Assembly (NCBI GenBank): GCA_018241585.1
Contig: JAFEDN010000006.1
Span: forward strand, 1-34,900
Length of the DNA: 34,900 nucleotides
Direction of reading: 5' to 3'
Source of the DNA: Pseudomonadota bacterium
GTDB taxonomy: Bacteria; Pseudomonadota; Gammaproteobacteria; Coxiellales; Coxiellaceae
Shown here in pieces: positions 26,555-34,900 of this stretch. Position 1 is the stretch's first letter; every line of letters begins with the position of its first letter. The translations under genes and the position numbers were made by a program. The notes below the pieces were generated by a model. The model was not told the origin of the DNA. It worked only from the letters and a program-made list of their open reading frames with translations, and did not search any database.

Positions 26555-29337
26555 CCGGGATATCCTCCTGACAGCGATTTCTGCCAATCCGATCTGGGCT
26601 CCGGCAATAATGACCGTAGCCGTTCTATTTCATTCTGTAATGACCCCAATTTCCGCAACTTTGCCGTCTCATCACATTTTCTATCCAGGACCTGCTGAGA
26701 CAATTTCTTGCTCGCGTCATTCAATTGAATTTGAGTCTGTTTTAATTCTACTTCTAGAGCTTTTGCCTGGTGTTGGTTATCAGCCACTTGAATTTTAAGT
26801 TGCTGGTTTTGCCCTGTCACACTATCCAAAGCGCTTTGTTGTGCGAGTATCTGTCGGTTCCAGTCGGCTGCTTGTTCCTGTTCGGTCGCTTCGTGCCGCT
26901 TTGGTTGCTCCAACACCGATTGTTTTTCTTCGGAAAGTTGCCCTTGTTGTTGCATCAGCAATGCCTCCCGACGTTGAGCCTCAGTGAGTTGAGTTTGCAA
27001 TTGTGTGCTTTCATTGGTTAATTGTTTCAATTCCATTTCTTTTACATTCAATGACTGTTGGTATATTATCTTTTCTTGTTCTTGTTTTTCAAGTTGTTTG
27101 GTTAATTTTTTGTTCTTGGTGGTGAGAGCTTTGCGTTGTTTTTTTGCTATTTGCTGAGCCTGTTGTAATTGCCGGCGAAGTTTTGCGTTTTCTTCGGCCA
27201 GGCAATGGTCATCTTTTTTATCTGCCATTTTAGGCAATGACGTTGGGCATTCTTTTGACGGCGCAGAGAGATTTCCTCTTATTTTCAGGGGACCTTTTTT
27301 AAAAGAGGCTATCATGATTTGATGACCTAATACCTGCGGCCCGATCCTATCCGGTACAAAATTTTCTGCTATTTGAATCAATTGAACTTGCCAAAGTTGA
27401 TTCTGCGAGTCAAATTTCTGCAAAATATTAGTCACCATATTTAACACTTTCAAACATTCTTTCTCTGGAAGTTTGTAGGGATATTTATCCATCAAAGCTT
27501 GTAATCGTGTTAACAATTTCTCGATGCGGTAATGATAAAGATCAGCAGTTTTCGGCGTATACAGAGCAGGTTTAAAGTGACAGAGCAGAACGGTCATCGT
27601 ACCCACTACCAGGTTGCTGTATACTTCGACTGGGTCCCACCCCGGCGACGAAGCTGATATTGGAATACTCTCATAAATATCTGCGATTTTTTGCACCAGA
27701 TTATTGACAAATACTAACATTTTATCGCACTCGTTTGCTTTTAACGGCCGCTCATCAATCCAGGCTAAGCCACTGAGACCGAGTGAGTATAATGTTTGGA
27801 TTTGCTTAGACCGCTCCGATACTTTGTCACAGTGAAATGCTAGGGTGGCATTACTGTGAGTCACAATGTCGTCGATATGGTCACGCTGTTGTGTCATGTA
27901 ACAGAGCGCTCGATAATATCTCGAGTGAAACTGCGCGAAAGTCAAATCTGAATGAGGATTATTGCTAGCCAAGATCTGATCAATTAAATCCAGGAGTTGT
28001 TTTTCTTGTTGAAAAATGTCAACTCTGATTTCCTCTTGAGCAATCCAATGGGACACCTTTTTCAATAAAAAATTTATTACGGATAAGACATCGTCAACGC
28101 TATAAGCTGAAGACCCGTTCAACCAGGATTCACAGATTTTCTCGGCAACCTGCGCAAGCTGGCGGATGGAGTATTTTGGTGATTTTTCTGGTTCCGCTTT
28201 TAACTCTGTGAGGGTTTCTTGTATCACTGGTAACACCTGCAGAGCTAACGCTGATGAATGAACCGTTTTTATGGCCTGTTGAAGGCAAAGCTTTTTTTCA
28301 AGTTGCTCTGTCAGCGCCGATTGCTCTTTATCTGGTTTTTCAAATGCGCTAATAGTCGCTCGATAAGCGAGTACCTGTGGACTAGCCACATCCGGCGCAA
28401 AACCTCTCGCTAGGGTTGTCAGCGATTGGCGTAGCCAAAGGTCTTGCGGCTTTAATCTTTGTAAAAAATTAATCAGCAATTCTAAAATCAATCGGCATTT
28501 CGATTCGTACGGCGACAATCGCTGATGGTCCAAAAATCTCTGTAATCGCACCAGCAGATATTCCATACGCTCTCGATAACGTTTGGCTCTTTCCGGCGCT
28601 TGACTCAGTTCAATAAAATAACGGAAGGCTAAACCCAGTGAATGTAACACTAAACTGCCATAGACAACAATTCGATTCCACTCGGGTGAATGATAGGAAG
28701 CAGGCACAGTATCGTAAATGTCCATCGACTTATGCATGATTTGAGTCGCGATTTCGCAAATCTTATCTTGATCTTCGCCCTTCCAGTCCGGCTGATTCAG
28801 CCGGCTCGTGCACCCGACACCGAGGGTGTCTAACATATTAATTTGCCGGCAGTGCTCGAAGTGCTGATCACTTTGAAATACCAATACCGTTGTTAAATGG
28901 GATATGATGGTGTTAATCTGGTTCTCTCGATAGGTTATGGTGAGCGCGCGGTAGAAGTTAGACCTTAATTGCATGAACACTAAATCCGGATGGCCATCGC
29001 CGCATGCTATAATATCATCGACTAAATTCAACAGCTTTTGTTCCTCTTGAAAAATCTGCTTATAAACGACTTGTTGGACGATGATATGAGCAACTGTAAT
29101 CAAAAAAAAATCCGCTACGGCTAGCAAGTCTGCTGTGGATACTGATTTTAATTCCACTGTCCATGCCTGGCAGATTTGCCGGGTTTTTTGCAGAAAGCCC
29201 TGAAAGGATTCGGTTGGCGACGCAGTGGTTAGCTGTTGCCAACGAAATTCTTGAGAACGCTTCTTTGTTTCAAGCTCAATTTTCTTTATCGTTTCCAGTG
29301 CCACCATTGCCAATGTAGCCAGATGATTCGTTTTCAC
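26551..29337 (-). CDS. Helical-domain plus coiled-coil protein A (928 aa), duplicated domain
   Basis: Starts with GTG behind a near-perfect AAGGAGGT site. Contains two copies of the same roughly 300-residue helical domain (about 1-345 and 370-690), then a coiled coil (about 715-915). In each copy the landmarks recur: EEQKLLNLVDDI / QEKQLLDLIDQI, RSNFYRALT / HSRYYRALC, QINMLDTLG / QIQTLYSLG, MDIYDTVPAS / ADIYESIPIS, VYGSLVLHS / VYSNLVVGT, YRERMEYLLVRLQRFLD / YHYRIEKLLTRLQALMD, and PQVLAYRATISAFEKP / PQVLGHQIMIASFKKG. No domain that I recognise. The next gene is a translationally coupled paralogue. Size, coiled coil and lack of enzymatic motifs are typical of Legionellales effectors, but no secretion signal is proven. 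Confidence 0.82.
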   Translation of the reverse strand: MKTNHLATLAMVALETIKKIELETKKRSQEFRWQQLTTASPTESFQGFLQKTRQICQAWTVELKSVSTADLLAVADFFLITVAHIIVQQVVYKQIFQEEQKLLNLVDDIIACGDGHPDLVFMQLRSNFYRALTITYRENQINTIISHLTTVLVFQSDQHFEHCRQINMLDTLGVGCTSRLNQPDWKGEDQDKICEIATQIMHKSMDIYDTVPASYHSPEWNRIVVYGSLVLHSLGLAFRYFIELSQAPERAKRYRERMEYLLVRLQRFLDHQRLSPYESKCRLILELLINFLQRLKPQDLWLRQSLTTLARGFAPDVASPQVLAYRATISAFEKPDKEQSALTEQLEKKLCLQQAIKTVHSSALALQVLPVIQETLTELKAEPEKSPKYSIRQLAQVAEKICESWLNGSSAYSVDDVLSVINFLLKKVSHWIAQEEIRVDIFQQEKQLLDLIDQILASNNPHSDLTFAQFHSRYYRALCYMTQQRDHIDDIVTHSNATLAFHCDKVSERSKQIQTLYSLGLSGLAWIDERPLKANECDKMLVFVNNLVQKIADIYESIPISASSPGWDPVEVYSNLVVGTMTVLLCHFKPALYTPKTADLYHYRIEKLLTRLQALMDKYPYKLPEKECLKVLNMVTNILQKFDSQNQLWQVQLIQIAENFVPDRIGPQVLGHQIMIASFKKGPLKIRGNLSAPSKECPTSLPKMADKKDDHCLAEENAKLRRQLQQAQQIAKKQRKALTTKNKKLTKQLEKQEQEKIIYQQSLNVKEMELKQLTNESTQLQTQLTEAQRREALLMQQQGQLSEEKQSVLEQPKRHEATEQEQAADWNRQILAQQSALDSVTGQNQQLKIQVADNQHQAKALEVELKQTQIQLNDASKKLSQQVLDRKCDETAKLRKLGSLQNEIERLRSLLPEPRSDWQKSLSGGYPG

Positions 29338-29487
29338 GCGACCTCCTTAATAAAGCATTCCATGATGAATTCTGTTCAAGAAATGATACAACCTGTGAAA
29401 CCTGAGTCAATTCAGTTTCAGCTAAGACTTTGAAACAACACAATAAAATTTTAATCGAATTTGCACCGTTTATTTGTTATTATATTC

Positions 29488-29588
29488 TATACCGATATAC
29501 AGGACAATATACATTTGAACAAACCTGGGAAGTAAGTTGACCCATCACTTTAACTTCTTTATTGTAGTTTATACTTTATATCGATATA
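29488..29588. promoter_or_regulatory. Repeated TATAnCGATATA sites in the divergent intergenic region
   Basis: The 386 bases between the coiled-coil operon and the kinase-OTU gene are AT-rich. TATACCGATATA (29488-29499) and the perfect palindrome TATATCGATATA (29577-29588) are 89 bases apart. They are candidate operators for one or both divergent genes. AT-rich palindromes also arise by chance, so this is tentative. Confidence 0.35.
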
Positions 29589-29647
29589 CGATATATTAAA
29601 TTGGTTGATTGCGCTTTTGGAAGATTTTCTGATCTATCGGTACAGGT

Positions 29648-29714
29648 TATAATAAACTTAGAATAGATCGCCACAAAAAATCCCAATGCAACTGATTTTA
29701 TTTTATTCAGGAGG
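29648..29714 (+). promoter_or_regulatory. Candidate -10 and strong ribosome-binding site of the kinase-OTU gene
   Basis: A perfect TATAAT lies at 29648-29653, about 70 bases before the ATG, with no good -35. AGGAGG at 29709-29714, nine bases before the ATG, is a strong Shine-Dalgarno and fixes the start at 29724. Confidence 0.5.
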
Positions 29715-29723
29715 GATTAATTA

Positions 29724-32426
29724 ATGAAAAAATCTTTATTCACTGCTACCGATTTATCGTCCTTATTAAATGCCGCGCCGGATGGGCTGGTCATTATCAA
29801 TCAAGCAGGAAAAATCGTGTATGTCAATGCCCAAACGCTCACTTTGTTTGGATATGCATCCGATGAACTGCTCGGCGAAACCATAGAAAAACTATTACCC
29901 AACCGCTATCATTCCAGGCATATCGGCTACCGTCAAAGTTATTTTATCAATCCACATATTCGGCATATGGGTGCGGGTTTAGACCTTTATGGAGTTAAAA
30001 AAGGCGGCGCCGAATTTCCCGTTGAAGTTAGTCTGAGTCCTTTGCAATCAGCAGAAGGGGCATTGGCTTTTGCGGCTATCCGGGATGTGACTGAAATTAA
30101 AGCTTTGGAGAAAACCCGTTTGGAAGCCATCCAACGTGCCAAGGAATTTCAACAGTCGCGTGCTGACGAAGCCGAGTCCTATCGCCGGCGTCAAGAACAA
30201 ATAGTGGATGCATTGTGCCATGAATTACGCAATCCCTTACAAGGTATTTACGGTAACGTAGTCTTACTTAAGCAGAATTTTCACCAGTTGATGACGCTAT
30301 TGCAGCCACACCTAGAGATTGGTTTAAGCGCGGCTTTATTGAAGCAGGTGATGGAGCAATTCGAACAAATGAAAGACAGTGTACACGCGATAGAAACCTG
30401 TGCTGATCACCAAAAAATCATTGCCGACGATGTCTTGAGCTTGTCTAAACTAGAAGCTCAGCGAGTGGAACTGAATTTTGTGGTGTTTGATCCAAAGCAT
30501 GTTGTGAGTAATGTAATTAAAATGCTCAAAACCGTGATTAACGATAAAAAACTAGAGCTGATCGAACAGATATCGACTCAAAAGGTTATGGCGGGTGGAG
30601 ACCCTGACCGGTTGGCGCAAGTGTTGATAAATTTGCTCACCAATGCCATTAAATTTACGCCGGCGGGCGGCTCCATTACCGTGACCCTGGACTGCATTAC
30701 CCCGGTGGACCCGGGTGATCCTTCAGTGAAATTACAATTTGCGGTGCGAGATACCGGCATTGGCATGACGCCGGATGAGCAAGGCCGGATTTTTGATCGT
30801 TTCGCCCAAGGCAGCCGTAAAACGTATCAAGAATATGGGGGTTCAGGCTTAGGATTAATGATCAGTAAAAACCTGATCGAATTAATGGGGGGCGAAATTC
30901 ACGTGGTCAGCGAAAAAGGGGCAGGCAGCACCTTTTCTTTCTATGTGCAATGTACGCGGTGCGCTCCGACGGAGTCTCCTAAGATGGAGTTCGCAACTTG
31001 TGATCGAAGTATGATCTTCTCGAAAACTGCACCATTAACTGGTCACATCATTTTGATCGTGGAAGACAATCTCATTAATCAAAAAATTCTGGTGCGGCAA
31101 TTGGAACGGGCAGGTGTTAAATGTTATGTGGCTAATAACGGTCAGGAAGCAATTGACTCATGGCAAGCCCATTCTGAGATCACCTGTATCTTGATGGATA
31201 TCGAAATGCCGATTTTGAATGGTCTGGAAGCCACGAAACTCATTCGCCTGCAAGAACAGGAATCTAAACGATCCACCACGCCGATTATCGGTTTGTCTGG
31301 GAATGCGGGTGAGGTCCATATAGCCAAAGCGCTAGAAAGCGGCATGGATGGTTATCTCACTAAACCGTATAAAATAGAAGAGTTATCTCAGAAAATCCTG
31401 TATTGGCGCAGTAGCTCGCCCCGCATGAATTATCGTTCTCTTAAAACTCGCAAGGAGTTAGGAGATCAAAAATCAAAAGGTGATCAAAAAGAGCTATTGA
31501 GAAAAGACAAGATTCCGAAACGGCCACTGAGGTCCAAGGCAGCGCGATCGAGTTGGTTATCTTATTTGTTACAATCGGCTCATCGAGGGGATCAATATAA
31601 AGTGGAAGTGGCCGGCCAGAAAAAAATCTTTACCGTATATGAAATAAAAAGCGATGGAAACTGTGGTTTTCATGCCTTAGGCGTGAGTCGGCGGGAAGCA
31701 GTGGACATCTTATTAGGATTGATCCACGATCTGAGTGCTCGGAAATCCATTAACAACGAGTTAATCGAGGGTTATCGAAACTATCAGGTTTCCGACGGCG
31801 CCGAAATCGATCCTACCCAATTCATGGAAGAACCGACCCGCCGTCAATTTGCGCGCCGATTTGCAGCGCAGCAATGGGAAATTATTCAAAACGATGAAGC
31901 CCTTTTCAAAGCCTACGTGAAGAGTTATGACCATCATGGCGGGGGTTTATGGTTAGGTGTTCGGAGCATGTATTGGATTGCTCATGCCAAGCACTTGGGA
32001 TTTCATCTATGGGGTATTGTTCCCTCCACACGAACCTTGCAACTGCTGCCGCTTCCTGATCTAAAGTCAATGACGGTCAGTCCGATCGCCGGTTCGGTGA
32101 ATATCTTAATCCAAGGGGGGCATTACAACTTTTTAGTCGAAGAAACCGAGGATATGAGTCTGGGTCAGAGCGGGTGGGATGAGGTAAAATTGTTTAAAAA
32201 ACCCAAGACACTCTCTCCTACACGGGAAAAGGAGCCTGCTACGGTGATGACCAGCTCTTTAAGTGCGTCCGGCAGTCGCTCATCTACCGCTTCGATACAC
32301 TTTCCTTTTGCCAGTGGGATGAGCAGTTCATTCTCAGGTTCATCGAGCGCATCAGGTTCGACGGATTCTGTTAGTCCGACAAAGTCTGCTGTTCAGGATT
32401 CTAACAATCACCTGGATTTAAGATAA
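29724..32426 (+). CDS. Hybrid sensor histidine kinase fused to an OTU-like cysteine protease
   Basis: 900 residues in one uninterrupted frame. PAS domain, about 10-130 (PDGLVIINQAGKIVYVNAQT; IRDVTEIKALE). HisKA with phosphoacceptor His166 in DALCHELRNPL. HATPase_c, about 280-410, with NLLTNAIKFTP, RDTGIGM, FDRFAQGS and GGSGLGLMIS. Receiver domain, about 435-560, with Asp492 in LMDIEMP and LTKPY. A basic linker (570-620) leads to an OTU-like domain (about 625-810): SDGNCGFHALG gives Asp644 and Cys647, and QGGHYNFLVEE gives His800 with Asn802, the expected triad geometry. The tail (about 840-900) is Ser-rich and low in complexity. There is no membrane segment, so it is cytosolic in the bacterium or exported. 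OTU enzymes cleave ubiquitin chains, which bacteria lack. Identification of every part is by motif. Confidence 0.88.
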   Translation: MKKSLFTATDLSSLLNAAPDGLVIINQAGKIVYVNAQTLTLFGYASDELLGETIEKLLPNRYHSRHIGYRQSYFINPHIRHMGAGLDLYGVKKGGAEFPVEVSLSPLQSAEGALAFAAIRDVTEIKALEKTRLEAIQRAKEFQQSRADEAESYRRRQEQIVDALCHELRNPLQGIYGNVVLLKQNFHQLMTLLQPHLEIGLSAALLKQVMEQFEQMKDSVHAIETCADHQKIIADDVLSLSKLEAQRVELNFVVFDPKHVVSNVIKMLKTVINDKKLELIEQISTQKVMAGGDPDRLAQVLINLLTNAIKFTPAGGSITVTLDCITPVDPGDPSVKLQFAVRDTGIGMTPDEQGRIFDRFAQGSRKTYQEYGGSGLGLMISKNLIELMGGEIHVVSEKGAGSTFSFYVQCTRCAPTESPKMEFATCDRSMIFSKTAPLTGHIILIVEDNLINQKILVRQLERAGVKCYVANNGQEAIDSWQAHSEITCILMDIEMPILNGLEATKLIRLQEQESKRSTTPIIGLSGNAGEVHIAKALESGMDGYLTKPYKIEELSQKILYWRSSSPRMNYRSLKTRKELGDQKSKGDQKELLRKDKIPKRPLRSKAARSSWLSYLLQSAHRGDQYKVEVAGQKKIFTVYEIKSDGNCGFHALGVSRREAVDILLGLIHDLSARKSINNELIEGYRNYQVSDGAEIDPTQFMEEPTRRQFARRFAAQQWEIIQNDEALFKAYVKSYDHHGGGLWLGVRSMYWIAHAKHLGFHLWGIVPSTRTLQLLPLPDLKSMTVSPIAGSVNILIQGGHYNFLVEETEDMSLGQSGWDEVKLFKKPKTLSPTREKEPATVMTSSLSASGSRSSTASIHFPFASGMSSSFSGSSSASGSTDSVSPTKSAVQDSNNHLDLR

Positions 32427-32595
32427 AATGGAAAATTTTTATCAGAAGAATATCTACCCATCAGCTTATAACGGTTTTTCCCGTGGCGTTAATGGGAGCT
32501 CTGGTTGGCGGCAATATTGGCGCTACCTTGGGCGTGGCCTATCAGCCTGAAAGCGTTGAATCATCGGAATGACTCACTTGGTTTTGATGATATCC

Positions 32596-32784
32596 TTAAA
32601 ATACAGCGGCATTAATGTTAGAACGCATTTGTGTATCCAGATTGCCGGTCATTCGTTGTAAATCTAACTAGGCAGTCAATCCAGCATGGGCAAGATTTTC
32701 AGCCAGATATTTAAGGAAAGTATGTAAGTGAGTGCATTTAGGTGTGCCCTCAATTTTCCATGTTGTAACCAACTGCCTACTCAT
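32596..32784 (-). pseudogene. Small gene, 38 aa, or 62-aa gene broken by an in-frame TAG
   Basis: The ATG at 32784 has a good AAGGAG site and starts 32 bases after the kinase stop on the same strand, so it may be the second gene of that transcript. It encodes 38 residues (MSRQLVTTWKIEGTPKCTHL...) to a TAG at 32668-32670. The same frame continues 23 codons to a TAA at 32596-32598 (LDLQRMTGNLDTQMRSNINA), suggesting a longer ancestral protein. I do not recognise it. The rest of the 390-base gap between the two large genes (32427-32816) shows only a possible 26-residue hydrophobic peptide on the plus strand (32492-32572). Confidence 0.4.
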
Positions 32785-32816
32785 AGTTTTCTCCTTGACA
32801 TCTTTGAATTTTTTTT

Positions 32817-34900
32817 CTAAAACTCAAACACATTATTATCGCTAGCGCCAGACAATAACTGAGATTTTAACACCTGGTTCAGCTCTTTTTGATTAACTAA
32901 TGGCTTGTCTGTCGGTTTTGGCGCATTTAAACCATAAAGATTTTGTGATACTGAAAATATTTGCTCTGTTTTCGAAATAGATTTTTTTAGTTCTAATGAT
33001 GGCGTTGTAGTTTTACGTGATGGGACAGTAGTATCTTGAGGCAATAATAATGGCTGTTGTTTTGGCATTTTACTGTCAGTTATTTTAAAAAAAGATGGAA
33101 TTGAAGTATTCATGCTGTTAAAAGCTGATGTTTGCAATAAGGTTCCCGATTGTAACTGAGATTTTACTGTATTAATTTGTTCGGTTCGAACTTTTAATAA
33201 TTTTTGAAGAGCAACAAGATCGGGAAGAACATTATGATCATACGGAGCATCAACCATCGCATATCCAAGAGCAAGAACAGGTAAAACTAAAATAAATGAT
33301 AAAAATATTTCTGTTCCTATGGGCGCTGACTTATCTTGTATATGTGTTGTGCTTGCACCACCACCATGATTACGAAGAAATCCCGAGCGCCCCCCCTGTC
33401 TGAATGAATAAGTATACCATTCACCACATATCTCAATATGAACGCCATGTTCACCTTTATGTTCTGATATTATTTCACGGGTACGGGGCAAAGTAGTTTC
33501 CAAAAATGTTGGACATGGGCTAAAAGAACGATCTCGTCGACAATATTCATTAACCACATGAACTGGAAGTAGATATTGTAACTCTCCAATTTTTTTCCAA
33601 ACCTGTTCCCGTTCCGGCCATTGCCGACCACTGTACATGGTAAGATAATCGCTTAAAGCCTGAATCAGGGGAGTTAAATTAAACTGTTTTCCATGTTCAG
33701 TTCCTTTATTTTCTAATTCTTTTAATTGTTGTACGGCCATCTCTTGCGAGAGATAGGATAATATCATTTGTATCATGTGCCAATCCATTGCCCACAGTGC
33801 ATATTGAAATGGAGTAATTTTTTGAAAGGATCTTCCTGATAAGTCAGTCACAGTCCCTGACATGAGTAATAATTCTGGATTTTTAAAGATCAAATTTTCT
33901 GCGCTTTCCTGTTCACCTTCAGTCACTAAACGAAGTAAAGTTTCGACTTTCCCAACGTACTGTAAATCAACCGATCTCAGTGTAAGAGCAAATGGATTAT
34001 CTGAAAGTGATTCATCTTTTTTTTTGGATAGTAAGCTGGATGGCTGATCGCGCAATTTAGCGTCTGTCTGGTGCTGTTGTGAGGGGGACAAGAACGTCAT
34101 CAACGAGCTGTCTTGCAAGAAGGGATTGGTGGATAGAGTTTGACTAGCTACTGTGCTTGAGTATAACAATGAATTGTTATCTTTTTTTCTGTCTGCATGA
34201 ATACCTTCCAACTTTTTTGATATATCGAGATTTTTTACGCTTGATCTGATGCTTTTGAAATCATTTTCTTTTGATGATAATGAAGCAGGCAAGCTTTCAA
34301 GGCTAATCAATGCAGTTTCAAATTGATATCCCACTTGTTCCGCTGTTGGGCGTTGTTTGTCTTCAAAATGACAACATGCCGTGATCATCAACCGAAATAT
34401 TTCTGGGCAGAGAGTTGGCAGTGGATCACGTTTTCCTTGCATGGTCATAGAGATTATTTGACCCACCAATAGTCCAGCATACGGCATCTTCCGGCTCACA
34501 ATTTCCCAGAGCACCACCCCTAAGCTATACACGTCAGTTTCCTTGGAATGCGGGTCGTTGTTGTGCAACTCCGGAGCCATCCAGGGTAATGTTCCTGCGG
34601 CCCCCATAGCGCTACCTATTTTCTTGTGGCTTGTTGAAGTCGATTTAATTATGGATAGTCCAAAATCTCCCACTTTAGCTTCTTCGCGGTTGTTCAATAA
34701 AATATTTTTACTTTTAAGATCGCGATGCAAGATATTTAAGCTATGCAGTTTATTTAAACCACAACTGATTTGCATTGCCCACCGCACTTGCTGGGGCAAA
34801 GTCAGTTCCCCGCTAGCCTCGAGACGCGCCTGTAATGTTCCGCCCTCTGCGTGCTCCATGACTAGACAATAATTCTGATCAAAGCTGATCCCATGAAAAC
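32817..34900 (-). CDS. Eukaryote-like (TKL-type) Ser/Thr protein kinase with long C-terminal region, 5' end beyond window
   Basis: The reading frame is open to the window edge. Codons before the ATG at 34859 continue a kinase hinge (GISFDQNYCLVMEHAEGGTL), so the ATP-loop, VAIK lysine and true start lie outside. Visible are HRDLKSKNILL (catalytic loop), GDFGLS, a GTLPWMAPEL activation-loop end, DVYSLGVVLWEI and a late RPTAEQV. HRDLKSKN with VYSLGVVLWEI is typical of tyrosine-kinase-like kinases of protists and plants. After a Ser/Lys-rich linker comes a middle region (TLLRLVTEGEQESAENLI; TDLSGRSFQKITPFQYALWA; LLPVHVVNEYCRRDRSF) that looks like an ankyrin-adjacent module I associate with Legionellales proteins. 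It is followed by one likely transmembrane helix (IFLSFILVLPVLALGYAMV) and a polar tail. Probable host-directed kinase; secretion is inferred. Confidence 0.88.
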   Translation of the reverse strand, partial: FHGISFDQNYCLVMEHAEGGTLQARLEASGELTLPQQVRWAMQISCGLNKLHSLNILHRDLKSKNILLNNREEAKVGDFGLSIIKSTSTSHKKIGSAMGAAGTLPWMAPELHNNDPHSKETDVYSLGVVLWEIVSRKMPYAGLLVGQIISMTMQGKRDPLPTLCPEIFRLMITACCHFEDKQRPTAEQVGYQFETALISLESLPASLSSKENDFKSIRSSVKNLDISKKLEGIHADRKKDNNSLLYSSTVASQTLSTNPFLQDSSLMTFLSPSQQHQTDAKLRDQPSSLLSKKKDESLSDNPFALTLRSVDLQYVGKVETLLRLVTEGEQESAENLIFKNPELLLMSGTVTDLSGRSFQKITPFQYALWAMDWHMIQMILSYLSQEMAVQQLKELENKGTEHGKQFNLTPLIQALSDYLTMYSGRQWPEREQVWKKIGELQYLLPVHVVNEYCRRDRSFSPCPTFLETTLPRTREIISEHKGEHGVHIEICGEWYTYSFRQGGRSGFLRNHGGGASTTHIQDKSAPIGTEIFLSFILVLPVLALGYAMVDAPYDHNVLPDLVALQKLLKVRTEQINTVKSQLQSGTLLQTSAFNSMNTSIPSFFKITDSKMPKQQPLLLPQDTTVPSRKTTTPSLELKKSISKTEQIFSVSQNLYGLNAPKPTDKPLVNQKELNQVLKSQLLSGASDNNVFEF

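Noticed and set aside
32492..32572. Small hydrophobic peptide on the plus strand (MGALVGGNIGATLGVAYQPE...)
   Set aside because: Only 26 codons with no ribosome-binding site. It may be a remnant of a membrane protein, but the evidence is too thin for a gene call.

Overview
The window looks like chromosome from an AT-rich gammaproteobacterium of the Legionellales type (Legionella/Coxiella/Berkiella-like), a host-associated or amoeba-associated lifestyle. This rests on gene content, not on a database search. Housekeeping genes are gammaproteobacterial: a 181-aa oligoribonuclease, an AddAB-type helicase-nuclease pair, the 1613-aa NAD-glutamate dehydrogenase, HinT and FolE. They are interleaved with eukaryote-like or effector-like genes: an OTU-type cysteine protease domain, a YopT-like cysteine protease, a TKL-type Ser/Thr kinase and large helical/coiled-coil proteins.

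Layout. 0.2-1.6 kb: oligoribonuclease and a cytosolic 5'-nucleotidase on the minus strand, coupled by an ATGA overlap. 1.7-2.9 kb: divergent AAA/DUF4143 ATPase behind a promoter carrying two copies of a perfect palindrome. 2.9-7.8 kb: an apparent acquired cassette, a DPPY methyltransferase and a single-module NRPS-like enzyme (A-PCP-TE), bracketed by two unrelated transposase remnants and a decayed HAD-like start. 7.9-13.7 kb: addB-addA. 13.7-14.1 kb: AT-rich divergent intergenic region with a DnaA-box cluster. 14.1-16.1 kb: a glycine-rich RRM protein, an unrecognised helical protein and a YopT-like protease. 16.3-18.4 kb: a QseBC/PmrAB-type two-component system. 18.6-24.8 kb: operon of glutamate dehydrogenase, DoxX-like membrane protein, HinT and FolE. 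24.8-29.3 kb: two translationally coupled paralogous proteins carrying three copies of a roughly 300-residue helical domain plus coiled-coil tails. 29.7-32.4 kb: a hybrid sensor kinase (PAS-HisKA-HATPase-REC) fused in one reading frame to an OTU-like protease. 32.6-34.9 kb: a small ORF with an in-frame amber codon and a TKL-like kinase cut by the window end.

How the parts may work together. The response regulator at 17.7-18.4 kb is of the class that binds YTTAAK-N5-YTTAAK repeats. Such repeats, in three 11-bp-spaced copies, lie upstream of the YopT-like gene and in the gap between the regulator and glutamate dehydrogenase. In Legionella and Coxiella the PmrA regulator controls Dot/Icm effector genes, so a local virulence circuit is a reasonable inference. 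The most unusual gene is the histidine kinase-OTU fusion, which joins bacterial phosphorelay parts to a deubiquitinase-like fold. No tRNA, rRNA or CRISPR array was recognised.
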